From Sulfuricaulis limicola (GTDB taxonomy: Bacteria > Pseudomonadota > Gammaproteobacteria > Acidiferrobacterales > Sulfurifustaceae): 64,000 nucleotides of DNA. The position numbers and the translations under genes are program-made. The stretch is taken from assembly GCF_002355735.1 (NCBI RefSeq), contig NZ_AP014879.1, forward strand, positions 1,860,001-1,924,000, in the 5' to 3' direction. The notes beneath the pieces were generated by a model, which made no database searches, was not told where the DNA came from, and saw only the letters and a program-made list of their open reading frames with translations. Of this stretch, positions 8,316 to 16,205 are shown piece after piece; positions within the stretch are counted from its first letter, which is position 1, and each line of letters opens with the position of its first letter.

Positions 8316-9757
8316 CCGACCACTATGATGCCATTGTAGTTGGCACCGGTTTCGCCGGTGCATTTTTCCTGTTGCGATACCTGCAGCACGCGCCACCCAA
8401 AGCGCGCGTCCTGGTGCTGGAACGCGGCAGGAACGACTGCAAGGTGTGGCAATTGCGGAATCGCCGCACCTCGAGCCTCAATACCGAAGAATTCTTCATC
8501 AACAACAATCCGGAAAAGGAATGGCTGATGAGCCTGGGTTTCGGCGGCAGTTCGAATACCTGGTGGGGCGGCGTCGCGCGCATGATGCCCGGTGACTTCC
8601 AGTTGCAATCGCGTTACGGGGTAGGCACCGATTGGCCGTTGCGCTACGAGGATCTGGAAACCTATTACGGAGATGCCGAAGTCATCATGGCGGTATCGGG
8701 CCCGGCGGACAGTCCCATGCCGCGCTCGCGTCCTTTCCCGTTACGGCCGCATCGCTTTTCAGATACCGACGCGCTGTTGAAAAAGACCTTCCCGGACGGC
8801 TGGTTTCACCCGGCCACGACACGGGCCAGCGCGCCCACCGGGACTCGCGGTATTTGCTGCGGCGCCGGTATCTGCGAGCTGTGCCCGCACGATGCGAATT
8901 TCAGCATCTCCAATGGCCTGCGGCGCCTGCATGACGACCCGCGCGTCACCCTGCGACTGCAAGCCACCGTGGAACAAGTGGAAACAAGCGGCGATCTGGC
9001 GCGGGGAGTGAGCTACACGAGCGACGGACAATTGCGCCGGGCGACCGCCGATCTGGTGGTGCTGGCGGCAAGCGCCCTGTTCAATCCGCACATCCTGCTC
9101 CGCTCCGGCATTACGCACGAGCTGCTGGGCAAGCGTCTGCATGAACAAATGCCCGTGGATGTCTGCCTGAACCTGCGCGGCGTCAAGGGTTACAACGGCA
9201 GTACCATAATTTCCGGTAACGGTTATTTGTTTTATGAGGGTGAGCACCGTCGCCAGCACGCCGCCTGTTTGATCGAAACATGGAATTCGCCGTTCAACTA
9301 CCGTCGAGCGGCCCTGCGCGCCGAACGTGGCCGGTGGACGGAACGCGCTTTCTTTCGTTTCATGTTTGACGATCTTCCGCGCGCCGATAACAAGGTTACG
9401 GTAAACGCGGCCAATCCGCACTTGCCCGAAGTCACCTTCAACGGCTACTCGGACTATGCGCAGCGCGGCGTGGATCGCATTCCGGCCATGGTCGATACCC
9501 TGGCGAAAGCGCTGCCCATTGAAGAGATCGAGAGCATCGAGGTGGCGCGCAGCACTTCGCATATTCAAGGCACCGTGGTGATGGGTAACGACCCCGCGAC
9601 CAGTGTCGTCGACCGATACCTGATGCATCATCGGATTCGCAACCTGCTGGTGCTGGGCTCAAGCGCGTATCCGACCGCCAGCCCGGCATACCCGACCCTT
9701 ACGCTCTCGGCCTTGTCGCTATGGGCAGCGGATCATCTGTTCACCAGGAGCGCCTGA
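8312..9757 (+). CDS. GMC-family FAD-dependent oxidoreductase
   Basis: A 481-residue flavoenzyme. The Rossmann FAD site is at the very N-terminus (AIVVGTGFAGAFFLLRYL, then VLVLERG). GFGGSSNTWWGGVARMMPGDF near residues 72-92 is the GMC FAD-attachment and active-site entry region. The C-terminal block has HIQGTVVMG, NLLVLGSSAYPTASPAYPTLT and a final hydrophobic helix, which is the conserved GMC_oxred_C pattern. GMC enzymes oxidise sugar or alcohol hydroxyls; here the substrate could be a sugar of the polymer. No Tat signal is evident, so a cytoplasmic location is likely unless its small partner escorts it. Its start overlaps the flippase stop (ATGA). Confidence 0.85.
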   Translation: MTDHYDAIVVGTGFAGAFFLLRYLQHAPPKARVLVLERGRNDCKVWQLRNRRTSSLNTEEFFINNNPEKEWLMSLGFGGSSNTWWGGVARMMPGDFQLQSRYGVGTDWPLRYEDLETYYGDAEVIMAVSGPADSPMPRSRPFPLRPHRFSDTDALLKKTFPDGWFHPATTRASAPTGTRGICCGAGICELCPHDANFSISNGLRRLHDDPRVTLRLQATVEQVETSGDLARGVSYTSDGQLRRATADLVVLAASALFNPHILLRSGITHELLGKRLHEQMPVDVCLNLRGVKGYNGSTIISGNGYLFYEGEHRRQHAACLIETWNSPFNYRRAALRAERGRWTERAFFRFMFDDLPRADNKVTVNAANPHLPEVTFNGYSDYAQRGVDRIPAMVDTLAKALPIEEIESIEVARSTSHIQGTVVMGNDPATSVVDRYLMHHRIRNLLVLGSSAYPTASPAYPTLTLSALSLWAADHLFTRSA

Positions 9758-9758
9758 A

Positions 9759-10202
9759 ATGCTTAATCGCCGCCGATTTCTTGTCGCAGGCATGGCCGGC
9801 CTCGCCGGACTCGTTGCATGGCGCCTCATCCGCAGCAGCGACGAGGATGCCATCATTGCGGTACTGAAAAAACGGCTCGATTATTTAAGATTGGACGAAA
9901 ACGGCCTGCGTGTTTTCGCCAGGGATCTGGTTGCGCAGCAGATCATAGCCAGCCATAAGCTGCGTTTGCTCGATTTCGCGGGACCTGTTTATACGCAGCT
10001 TTCCCTTGCCGCGCACGGCAACGCGCTGACACGCGCCATACGGCATGGCGAGGAACGCATCGTCACTCAATATCTGCTGTCCAGCGATTTTTTCCAGAAT
10101 GGCGCCGATGAAACCAGGGAAGTTCACTATTATCGCTACTACGATCCCACGCGCACCTCTCGCCCCTGCGGCACTCCCTTTGCCCGATCGATCATGAGTT
10201 GA
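9759..10202 (+). CDS. Small Tat-signal protein next to GMC oxidoreductase, unknown function
   Basis: A 147-residue protein that begins MLNRRRFLVAGMAGLAGLVA, a twin-arginine style signal (RRRF followed by a hydrophobic stretch). The rest is mostly helical, with charged segments (LKKRLDYLRLDENG) and no recognised motif. CAGGAG sits 8 bp before the ATG, and the gene starts one base after the GMC stop. Small Tat-exported proteins paired with GMC flavoenzymes occur in gluconate and sorbitol dehydrogenase complexes, so a partner role is plausible, but the sequence alone does not prove it. It is the last plus-strand gene of the locus. Confidence 0.7.
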   Translation: MLNRRRFLVAGMAGLAGLVAWRLIRSSDEDAIIAVLKKRLDYLRLDENGLRVFARDLVAQQIIASHKLRLLDFAGPVYTQLSLAAHGNALTRAIRHGEERIVTQYLLSSDFFQNGADETREVHYYRYYDPTRTSRPCGTPFARSIMS

Positions 10203-10231
10203 CTGTTGAAACAAGTCTCAGCCAGGATATT

Positions 10232-11590
10232 TCATTCCGCGTAAAGCGCATGGCGCTGCCGCAACGGGACTCCCGCTACCCGCTGCGTCTCGAATGGCAT
10301 CACCGCGGCCAGCTCCGTCGCGGACAGGAATTCACCCCGGCCTTTCCGGACCTCGGTAATCAGCGCGGCAATGGACGCGCGCTCCTCGGGGCTTGTCTGG
10401 AAATCGGGGAGCTTGCCGGGCTCGGCCGGCCCGTTTTCTTGCCTGTTGACATCCCGGCGCACGGGATTGAAAGACATGGGTGCCTCCTTCGATTTGGCAA
10501 CAAACACCCGGCGCTTCCAGTCTCCGAGCTTCCGGTGCCAGAATGGAAGACTGCCCACGCGGTATATCTGCGCGATTCGGGTTTCGGTTATCTCCGCCAG
10601 CCAGCGAACCTTGAAATATCCAAAGCCCGAAAGCAGATTGAGAAACGTGTGGCGGCCATCGATGGCCTGACGCATCGCCATCAGCTGCAATGCCGATCCG
10701 GGCGCGAGGTGTCGCAGGCGGTCGTCGTAAACCATTTGCAACGCGTAGAGCCCCTGCATGAATGCGCCCCTGATGAAACCGGCGATGGGATGTCCGTCAA
10801 ACAGGAGTATCTCGATCGATATCCGCATCGGTTGCCGCGCATCGAGCAGGCCCTTGACGTACTCGACCCGCTCGGGATGCCGGCCAATGATCGCATTGGC
10901 CTTCGACTTCCAGCTGCGCCGTTCTATGCCGCGGTAGAGTTCAAAAAGTGCCGGCGTGATGGCCGGGTCTGACGACGCCAGCAACTCCACGTTGCCCGCC
11001 GCGAGCAGGTGGTGCACCTGCCGTTTGACGTTATGGCGGGAATTCTTCGCAAGTGCCTTGAAATATTCGTGCAGCGTCCCCCAACGCACCTGAATGGTTC
11101 CGTTCTCCAGGCTTGGCCACGGGCGCACCAGATAACCTTCAAGAGAGACCGTGGCCGGTGGCGGAAACAGCGTCGAAGTATCGTCCTGTTGCTGGAATTC
11201 CAGAACGCTCCATTCCTGTTTGCGACCGAGCAGGTAAGCGTAAAATGCCTCGCTGACCCGGATCAGGTGCTCGGGCCGCGCCACCACATGCGGCCGATCG
11301 GTGTCGTGGGTAACCAGGAAACCGATTTGGGATGTCCGCAGTCCCAGAATTTTTCGCGTGACCTGTTTGAGCGCCAGGTAGCCGGCGAGCCGACCGTCGA
11401 GAAAGGCAGCGAGGAACCACAGGCGCACACCCCGGCCTCCGGGAAAGTACTCGTCATGCCGGAGAAAGTTTTCGAAGAACTCGAAGGTCGAGAAGGGATC
11501 CGGCCGCGCGGAGACCAGATTCAGCGCATTAACCTCGTTTCGCAGGGCTTCGGCCTCCTCGAACGCATGGAAACATCGAACCTCGATCAA
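10232..11590 (-). CDS. GNAT-family acetyltransferase-like protein (CelD/BioF2-like)
   Basis: A 452-residue protein of the Acetyltransf_6 (CelD/BcsL, FemAB-like) type often found with exopolysaccharide genes. The core is visible as FEFFENFLRH, a long middle region, SRHNVKRQVHHL, LFELYRGIERRSWK, and the acetyl-CoA-binding-like end LLFDGHPIAGFIRGAFMQGLYALQMVYDDRLRHL. The only start that keeps the whole domain is a TTG at 11590; no in-frame ATG exists nearby. A weak GGAG/CAGG lies before it. It follows the cupin gene by 23 bp and converges on the polysaccharide operon, ending 30 bp from it. Probable acyl or aminoacyl transfer to an envelope or polysaccharide component; substrate unknown. Confidence 0.72.
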   Translation of the reverse strand: MIEVRCFHAFEEAEALRNEVNALNLVSARPDPFSTFEFFENFLRHDEYFPGGRGVRLWFLAAFLDGRLAGYLALKQVTRKILGLRTSQIGFLVTHDTDRPHVVARPEHLIRVSEAFYAYLLGRKQEWSVLEFQQQDDTSTLFPPPATVSLEGYLVRPWPSLENGTIQVRWGTLHEYFKALAKNSRHNVKRQVHHLLAAGNVELLASSDPAITPALFELYRGIERRSWKSKANAIIGRHPERVEYVKGLLDARQPMRISIEILLFDGHPIAGFIRGAFMQGLYALQMVYDDRLRHLAPGSALQLMAMRQAIDGRHTFLNLLSGFGYFKVRWLAEITETRIAQIYRVGSLPFWHRKLGDWKRRVFVAKSKEAPMSFNPVRRDVNRQENGPAEPGKLPDFQTSPEERASIAALITEVRKGRGEFLSATELAAVMPFETQRVAGVPLRQRHALYAE

Positions 11591-11613
11591 ATACCTGTCT
11601 CCATCGATTGGCT

Positions 11614-12651
11614 TTATTCCTCGAGCGCCACCACGCCCCCGGGGGCGTCGGGGTCAACCCGCATCGAAGCCGTGTGTTGTTTTGCCGGCAGCCGGTCCAG
11701 CCCGGCGCGACGCGCCAACCGCTGCGCCACGGTTTTCATCAGCGCCGCCGGCCCTTCCTCGCGCGTCGACAATCCGCGCAGGCCGAGCCGGGTGCGGAAA
11801 AAGCGGTTGGCGACGTAGATTCGCGCGCGCTGCCGGCTCTGCCGGGTAAAGTGCTCGGTCGAGAGCGAGACATTCACGCTGTCCAGGTTGGTCACGCGGT
11901 GCGGGGCATTCTGGGGCCAGGCAACCCACTGCCCCGGTTCGAGATCGTAAACCACCGCCGCCCGGTCAAAGACATGCTCGTAAGGCAGATATTCATGCCG
12001 AACACCGGCAAAGATGTCTTCCAGGTGCTCGCGCCTCACGTAACGCTCGTCGAGCGCGGGATAAACCCAGACCCGCTTGCGCCCCCGGATATGCCACAAC
12101 ACCGAGGCCGGGCCATCGGCATGGTAGTAGACGAGCGCGTGCGGCGACGAGATGAGCAGGGTTCCCTGGCTGAAGTCGGGCAGGAAGCCGGGCACCTGTT
12201 GCGCGAGCTGCACATAAAGCTGGTCGATGAGCGCGCGATAACGCCGGTCGGCGCGATCGACCCGGGTGATGTTGAGCCACAAGCGTCCGTTCCTGACTGC
12301 CTGCAAAAGCTCGGCGCCGCTCACGCCGTCGTGGAGCGCGAGCCGGTTCTCGATCCGGGAGGGATCGGCACCCATGGTCAATGCATGGAGGTTCTTCCGT
12401 GGAAAATGGTCGAGCAGGTCGATCAGCGCGGCGTCCGTGAACAGATCCAGCTCATGCAGATTGTGGGACGCCACCAGCGGTTTCCGGCCAAAGTCGGCTT
12501 TATTTACGTCAAACAACCGGACCGTCGGCATCAGTCTCAGGTGTTCCTTCTGCGGAATCGCCCAGGCGGTGACAAAGAGCTGCGCCGGAGAACTCGCCAT
12601 ATGCCTCCATCCTTGCGTGAAGCGACCGGCTTTAAGCTCGGAAGAGGACAT
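11614..12651 (-). CDS. Cupin/JmjC-like domain protein
   Basis: A 345-residue protein with a C-terminal half that looks like a JmjC/cupin_8 oxygenase fold. The metal-binding pattern is visible as VYYHADGPASVLWHIRGRKRVWVYP (His and Asp of an HxD) and, about 75 residues later, GQWVAWPQNAPHRVTN with the distal His. The family includes Fe(II)/2-oxoglutarate hydroxylases and non-catalytic relatives. It heads a two-gene operon with the GNAT-like gene. I chose the ATG at 12651, preceded by CAGG; a GTG at 12657 and an ATG at 12600 are alternatives. A copy of the TGTnCGnTAnCGnACA palindrome lies about 105 bp upstream. Confidence 0.72.
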   Translation of the reverse strand: MSSSELKAGRFTQGWRHMASSPAQLFVTAWAIPQKEHLRLMPTVRLFDVNKADFGRKPLVASHNLHELDLFTDAALIDLLDHFPRKNLHALTMGADPSRIENRLALHDGVSGAELLQAVRNGRLWLNITRVDRADRRYRALIDQLYVQLAQQVPGFLPDFSQGTLLISSPHALVYYHADGPASVLWHIRGRKRVWVYPALDERYVRREHLEDIFAGVRHEYLPYEHVFDRAAVVYDLEPGQWVAWPQNAPHRVTNLDSVNVSLSTEHFTRQSRQRARIYVANRFFRTRLGLRGLSTREEGPAALMKTVAQRLARRAGLDRLPAKQHTASMRVDPDAPGGVVALEE

Positions 12652-12756
12652 AAACACCTGCCTGGTAAAGACATGGGAAATCGCACAAACCGCCGCACCG
12701 CATGCGAAACTGAATTACGCCGGGCAATAATAATGAACCCGGGAACCAGGCGGGTC

Positions 12757-12772
12757 TGTTCGATAGCGCACT
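12757..12772 (-). promoter_or_regulatory. Palindromic operator candidate, site 1 (upstream of cupin-GNAT operon)
   Basis: The plus strand reads TGTTCGATAGCGCACT. It matches TGTnCGnTAnCGnACA at every defined position except the last. It overlaps the stop codon of the GGDEF-EAL gene and is upstream of the cupin gene, which is read away from it. Part of a set of six (see the findings). Confidence 0.55.
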
Positions 12773-14387
12773 AAAGGAGAGTTCCCGATATTCCGTTTGC
12801 CAGCAAGCCGGCGAATTCACCGGCCTGGACCGGACGGCCGAAATAGTATCCCTGGCCCTCGTCGCAATGCCGGGCCAGAAGAAATGCGTATTGCTCCGGT
12901 GTTTCCACGCCCTCGGCAATCACGCGTCGCTTGAGGCTTTTACCCAGGCTGATCACGGCACTGACGATAGCCGCATCGTCCGGGTTGCTGGTTATCTGGC
13001 GCACGAACGAGCGGTCGATCTTCAGGGTATCGATCGGAAACTTGCTCAGATAACTCAGGCTGGAATAGCCGGTGCCGAAGTCATCGAGCGTCAGCTTCAC
13101 GCCCAGGTCCGCGAGCGCATGCAGCACTTCATCGGTATATCCGACAACACGCATGAGGATGCTTTCGGTCAGCTCGAGTTCCAGGTAGCGCGGCTCCAGA
13201 TGCGTCTCTTCAAGCGCGGCGCGTATATTTTGGAAAAAATCCTTGGCGCGAAATTCGAGCGCGGAGGTGTTGATGGCAACGATGATCGGCGGCAAGCCGG
13301 CCTGCCGCCAGGCCCGGGCCTGGCAGCAGGCCTCGCGAAGCACCCAGCGGCCGATCGGCAGTATCAGCCCGCAATCCTCGGCAACGGGCACGAACTGCGC
13401 CGGCGGCAGCAGCCCTTGCTCCGGATGCTGCCAGCGGATGAGCGCCTCGACACCGACAATCGCGCCGCTGTGGAGATTGATTTTCGGCTGATAGTGCAGC
13501 ACGAATTCCCGCCGTTCCAGCGCGCGACGCAGGCCGGCCTCGGTGGATTGCCGCTGGACAGCGCGGGCGTTCATGTCCTGTTCGAAGAACATGTAATTGT
13601 TGCGGCCATTTTCCTTGGCGTGATACATCGCGGTGTCGGCGCTCCGGATGAGGGTTTCCGCATCCTGGCCATCGTCGGGGTAGATGCTGATGCCGATACT
13701 CACGCTGATATGGAGATCATGCCGGTCGATACGGTGTGGCGCCGTCAGCGCCGTGAGCATCTTGTGCGCCGAGAGCGCCGCGTCTTCGGCGCGCTCAATG
13801 CAGGGAAGCAGCAGCACGAATTCATCCCCGCCCTGGCGACTGATGGTGTCCGATTGGCGCACGCAACCCACCAGGCGCTGCGCCACCGACTGCAACAGTT
13901 GGTCGCCCACCGCGTGCCCGAGGGAGTCGTTGATATGCTTGAATTGGTCGAGGTCCATGAACATTACCGCCAGTTGCCGGCCCTGGCGACGGGCCAGCTC
14001 AATCGCCTGGTTGAGCCGGTCTTGCAGCAACACCCGGTTGGGCAGATCGGTGAGAACATCGTGATGCGCCAGATGATCCAGCTGAACCTTGGCAATCTGG
14101 ACCTGCTCGGCCAGTTTGTTGGCTTCAATGCTGGCGATTACCAGGTGCGCGTTCGCCTGTTGCAGCATGGCCACGTGATCGTCGGACGCCGCCTGCGTCG
14201 CCCCGGCCGCGCGAATTTCCCGCTTCTTGCGGGCGGGAGCGGCCGCCTTGCCGCCCCGGACCGCCTTTCCCCTGCGCGGGACATTTTTTTTCATGGCAGC
14301 CGGCGACCTGTCCGGACGCCGGCTGGACGCAACCGCGTGACCCGATTCATTGGTATCCGATGCGTCGTCTTCATCGCTTCTGTTCAT
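12771..14387 (-). CDS. GGDEF-EAL cyclic-di-GMP turnover protein
   Basis: A 538-residue cytoplasmic protein. Residues 1-55 are basic and disordered-looking, 56-108 form a coiled coil, 109-275 are a GGDEF domain and about 285-530 an EAL domain. The GGDEF motif is intact (186-190), and RQSD at 177-180 is a correctly spaced inhibitory I-site, so diguanylate cyclase activity is possible. The EAL domain keeps EALIRW (314-319), ELTES, DDFGTGYSS and AEGVET, so phosphodiesterase activity is expected. There is no sensor domain; input may come through the coiled coil, which is nearly the same as the linker of the hybrid kinase upstream. It lies 203 bp downstream of that kinase. Confidence 0.92.
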   Translation of the reverse strand: MNRSDEDDASDTNESGHAVASSRRPDRSPAAMKKNVPRRGKAVRGGKAAAPARKKREIRAAGATQAASDDHVAMLQQANAHLVIASIEANKLAEQVQIAKVQLDHLAHHDVLTDLPNRVLLQDRLNQAIELARRQGRQLAVMFMDLDQFKHINDSLGHAVGDQLLQSVAQRLVGCVRQSDTISRQGGDEFVLLLPCIERAEDAALSAHKMLTALTAPHRIDRHDLHISVSIGISIYPDDGQDAETLIRSADTAMYHAKENGRNNYMFFEQDMNARAVQRQSTEAGLRRALERREFVLHYQPKINLHSGAIVGVEALIRWQHPEQGLLPPAQFVPVAEDCGLILPIGRWVLREACCQARAWRQAGLPPIIVAINTSALEFRAKDFFQNIRAALEETHLEPRYLELELTESILMRVVGYTDEVLHALADLGVKLTLDDFGTGYSSLSYLSKFPIDTLKIDRSFVRQITSNPDDAAIVSAVISLGKSLKRRVIAEGVETPEQYAFLLARHCDEGQGYYFGRPVQAGEFAGLLANGISGTLL

Positions 14388-14590
14388 TTACCCGCCTTCC
14401 ATGGCCCGGACGTCCCGGCGATGGGCTGACCATCGGCCGGTGTGTACCGTACGTTTGCAGACCTCATTCAGATCGGTCTGACAACCAATACGGAATTAAA
14501 AAACAAGGGCTGGAGCACAGAAAGGCTAGGCGCGTCGACCACAACGGTCGGTACGATGGCGCACATAGCCTGGGGTCATACCTCTGCGGA

Positions 14591-16189
14591 TCACGGGCCC
14601 GACGCGGGTGGCGGTGTGCCGTCTTGTCCTGTTTCCACGCGTTGCAGCGCCATGTCCAGCGCCAGCATGAACTCCTTGATCCTGATCGGCTTGGTGAGAT
14701 AACCGAGGAATCCCGCCTCCAGGCCTCTCTGGATATCGCGTGGCATGGCATTGGCGCTGATGGCCAGTACCGGGATGTGCGCCGTGGCCGGGTCGTCACG
14801 CAGGATTTTCAGCGCCTGGAAGCCGTTGATGCCGGGCAGATTGATGTCCATCAGGATCACGTCCGGGAGCTGGGTGCGCGCCAGTGCGATGCCATGATTG
14901 CCATCAAGCGCGCTCAGCATGCGCAGCTGCGGGATATTCTCGATCATGTGCTCGACCAGCAGCAGGTTGGCCGGATTGTCTTCCACATACAGCAGGGTGC
15001 GCCGCCGTCCCGCGCCTTCCCGGGCTTGCGGCGAAAGCATCGCGGGCATGGCGTTGTCAGCGGCCGATTGGGGGGGGCTGACATCGCGGATCAGTTCAAA
15101 CCAGAATTCGCTGCCCGCGCCGACGGTGCTTTCCGCGCCGATGCTGCCGCCCATCATTTCGACCAGTTGCTTGGAGACCACCAGGCCGATGCCGGTGCCT
15201 TCCTCGTCGCCGGTCTCCTGCCCGAGACGATTGAACGGCTGAAACAGCTGCGCCAGCTGTTGCGGGGACAATCCCGCGCCGCTGTCCTTGATGCTGATGC
15301 GCAGGCGTTCCGGGGTCGCGCTGCACGCCACCTCGACCGTTCCATGCTGGCGGCTGTATTTGATCGCATTGGAAAGCAGGTTGATCAGAACCTGCTTGAC
15401 CCGGGTCCGGTCGGCGCTGGCAACCCAGCCGTGGTCGAACGGCAGATAGTTGATATGGGTGTCGTGTTTTTGCGCCTGCGATTCGATCATGGCCTGGCAT
15501 TCGCGCATCACCTCGATCAGTGACACCGATTCCCGGGACAGCGACAGCTTGCCGGACTCGATCACCGCGAGATCGAGAATCTGGTTGATCAGTTCCAGCA
15601 GGTACCACCCGGCCTTGATAATCTGCTGCAGCCGTTCGGTCTGGGTGTCCGTTGGCGGCGGTGAACCGGCCTCCAGCAACTGGGCGAAGCCGAGGATGGC
15701 ATTGAGCGGGGTGCGCAGCTCATGGCTCATGCTGGAAAGGAATTCCGATTTCGCGCGATTGGCTTTTTCCGCGACGAGCTTGGCGCCCTCCAGCTGGACC
15801 TTGGCCTTTCCGAGCTGTTCGGCCAGTTTCTGCGCTTCGAGGGTGGCGATGACCAGGCGTGTGTTCGCCTGCTGCAACATGGCCATGTGATCGTCGGCCG
15901 CCGCCTGTGTCGCGTCGGCCGCGCGAATTTCCCGCTCGCGCGAGGCGGCCGTCCCTTCGCGCGCGTCGACGGCGTTTTCGCGCCTGTCCACGGCACCTTC
16001 GCGGGCCGTGACCAGGGTCTCGCGGTTTCGAACGGCCGCTTTATCGCCAATCACGGCACTTTTTCTGCCCGGGTGGTCTTTTGCCCGGGCGGCGGGCAAG
16101 CTGCCTTTGCGCCGGCTGGTCACGCGCGGCTGACCTCGTTCACTGGATTCAGCGGCGTTGTGCTTGTCATTTCCATGCATTCCCGCCAT
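14591..16189 (-). CDS. Hybrid histidine kinase (coiled coil-HisKA-HATPase-REC)
   Basis: A 532-residue soluble sensor kinase without transmembrane or PAS regions. Residues 60-90 hold 7-residue repeats beginning RE (REGAVDR, RENAVDA, REGTAAS), followed by a coiled coil to about 145. The HisKA phosphoacceptor is His156 in MSHELRTPLNAILGFAQLL. The ATPase has LINLLSNAIKYS, DSGAGLS and EGTGIGLVVSKQL. A receiver domain from about 390 has its phospho-Asp at 448 (ILMDINLPG). The REC end is nearly identical at DNA level to that of the kinase at 35394. It sits 16 bp after the second KaiC-like gene, suggesting a kinase output for that protein, as in other KaiC-linked systems (inference). Confidence 0.92.
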   Translation of the reverse strand: MAGMHGNDKHNAAESSERGQPRVTSRRKGSLPAARAKDHPGRKSAVIGDKAAVRNRETLVTAREGAVDRRENAVDAREGTAASREREIRAADATQAAADDHMAMLQQANTRLVIATLEAQKLAEQLGKAKVQLEGAKLVAEKANRAKSEFLSSMSHELRTPLNAILGFAQLLEAGSPPPTDTQTERLQQIIKAGWYLLELINQILDLAVIESGKLSLSRESVSLIEVMRECQAMIESQAQKHDTHINYLPFDHGWVASADRTRVKQVLINLLSNAIKYSRQHGTVEVACSATPERLRISIKDSGAGLSPQQLAQLFQPFNRLGQETGDEEGTGIGLVVSKQLVEMMGGSIGAESTVGAGSEFWFELIRDVSPPQSAADNAMPAMLSPQAREGAGRRRTLLYVEDNPANLLLVEHMIENIPQLRMLSALDGNHGIALARTQLPDVILMDINLPGINGFQALKILRDDPATAHIPVLAISANAMPRDIQRGLEAGFLGYLTKPIRIKEFMLALDMALQRVETGQDGTPPPASGP

Positions 16190-16205
16190 CCATCACGCGG
16201 TCGTT

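Noticed and set aside
12867-14429. A 520-codon plus-strand frame opposite the GGDEF-EAL gene
   Set aside because: The minus strand carries complete GGDEF and EAL motifs; the plus-strand product has none.
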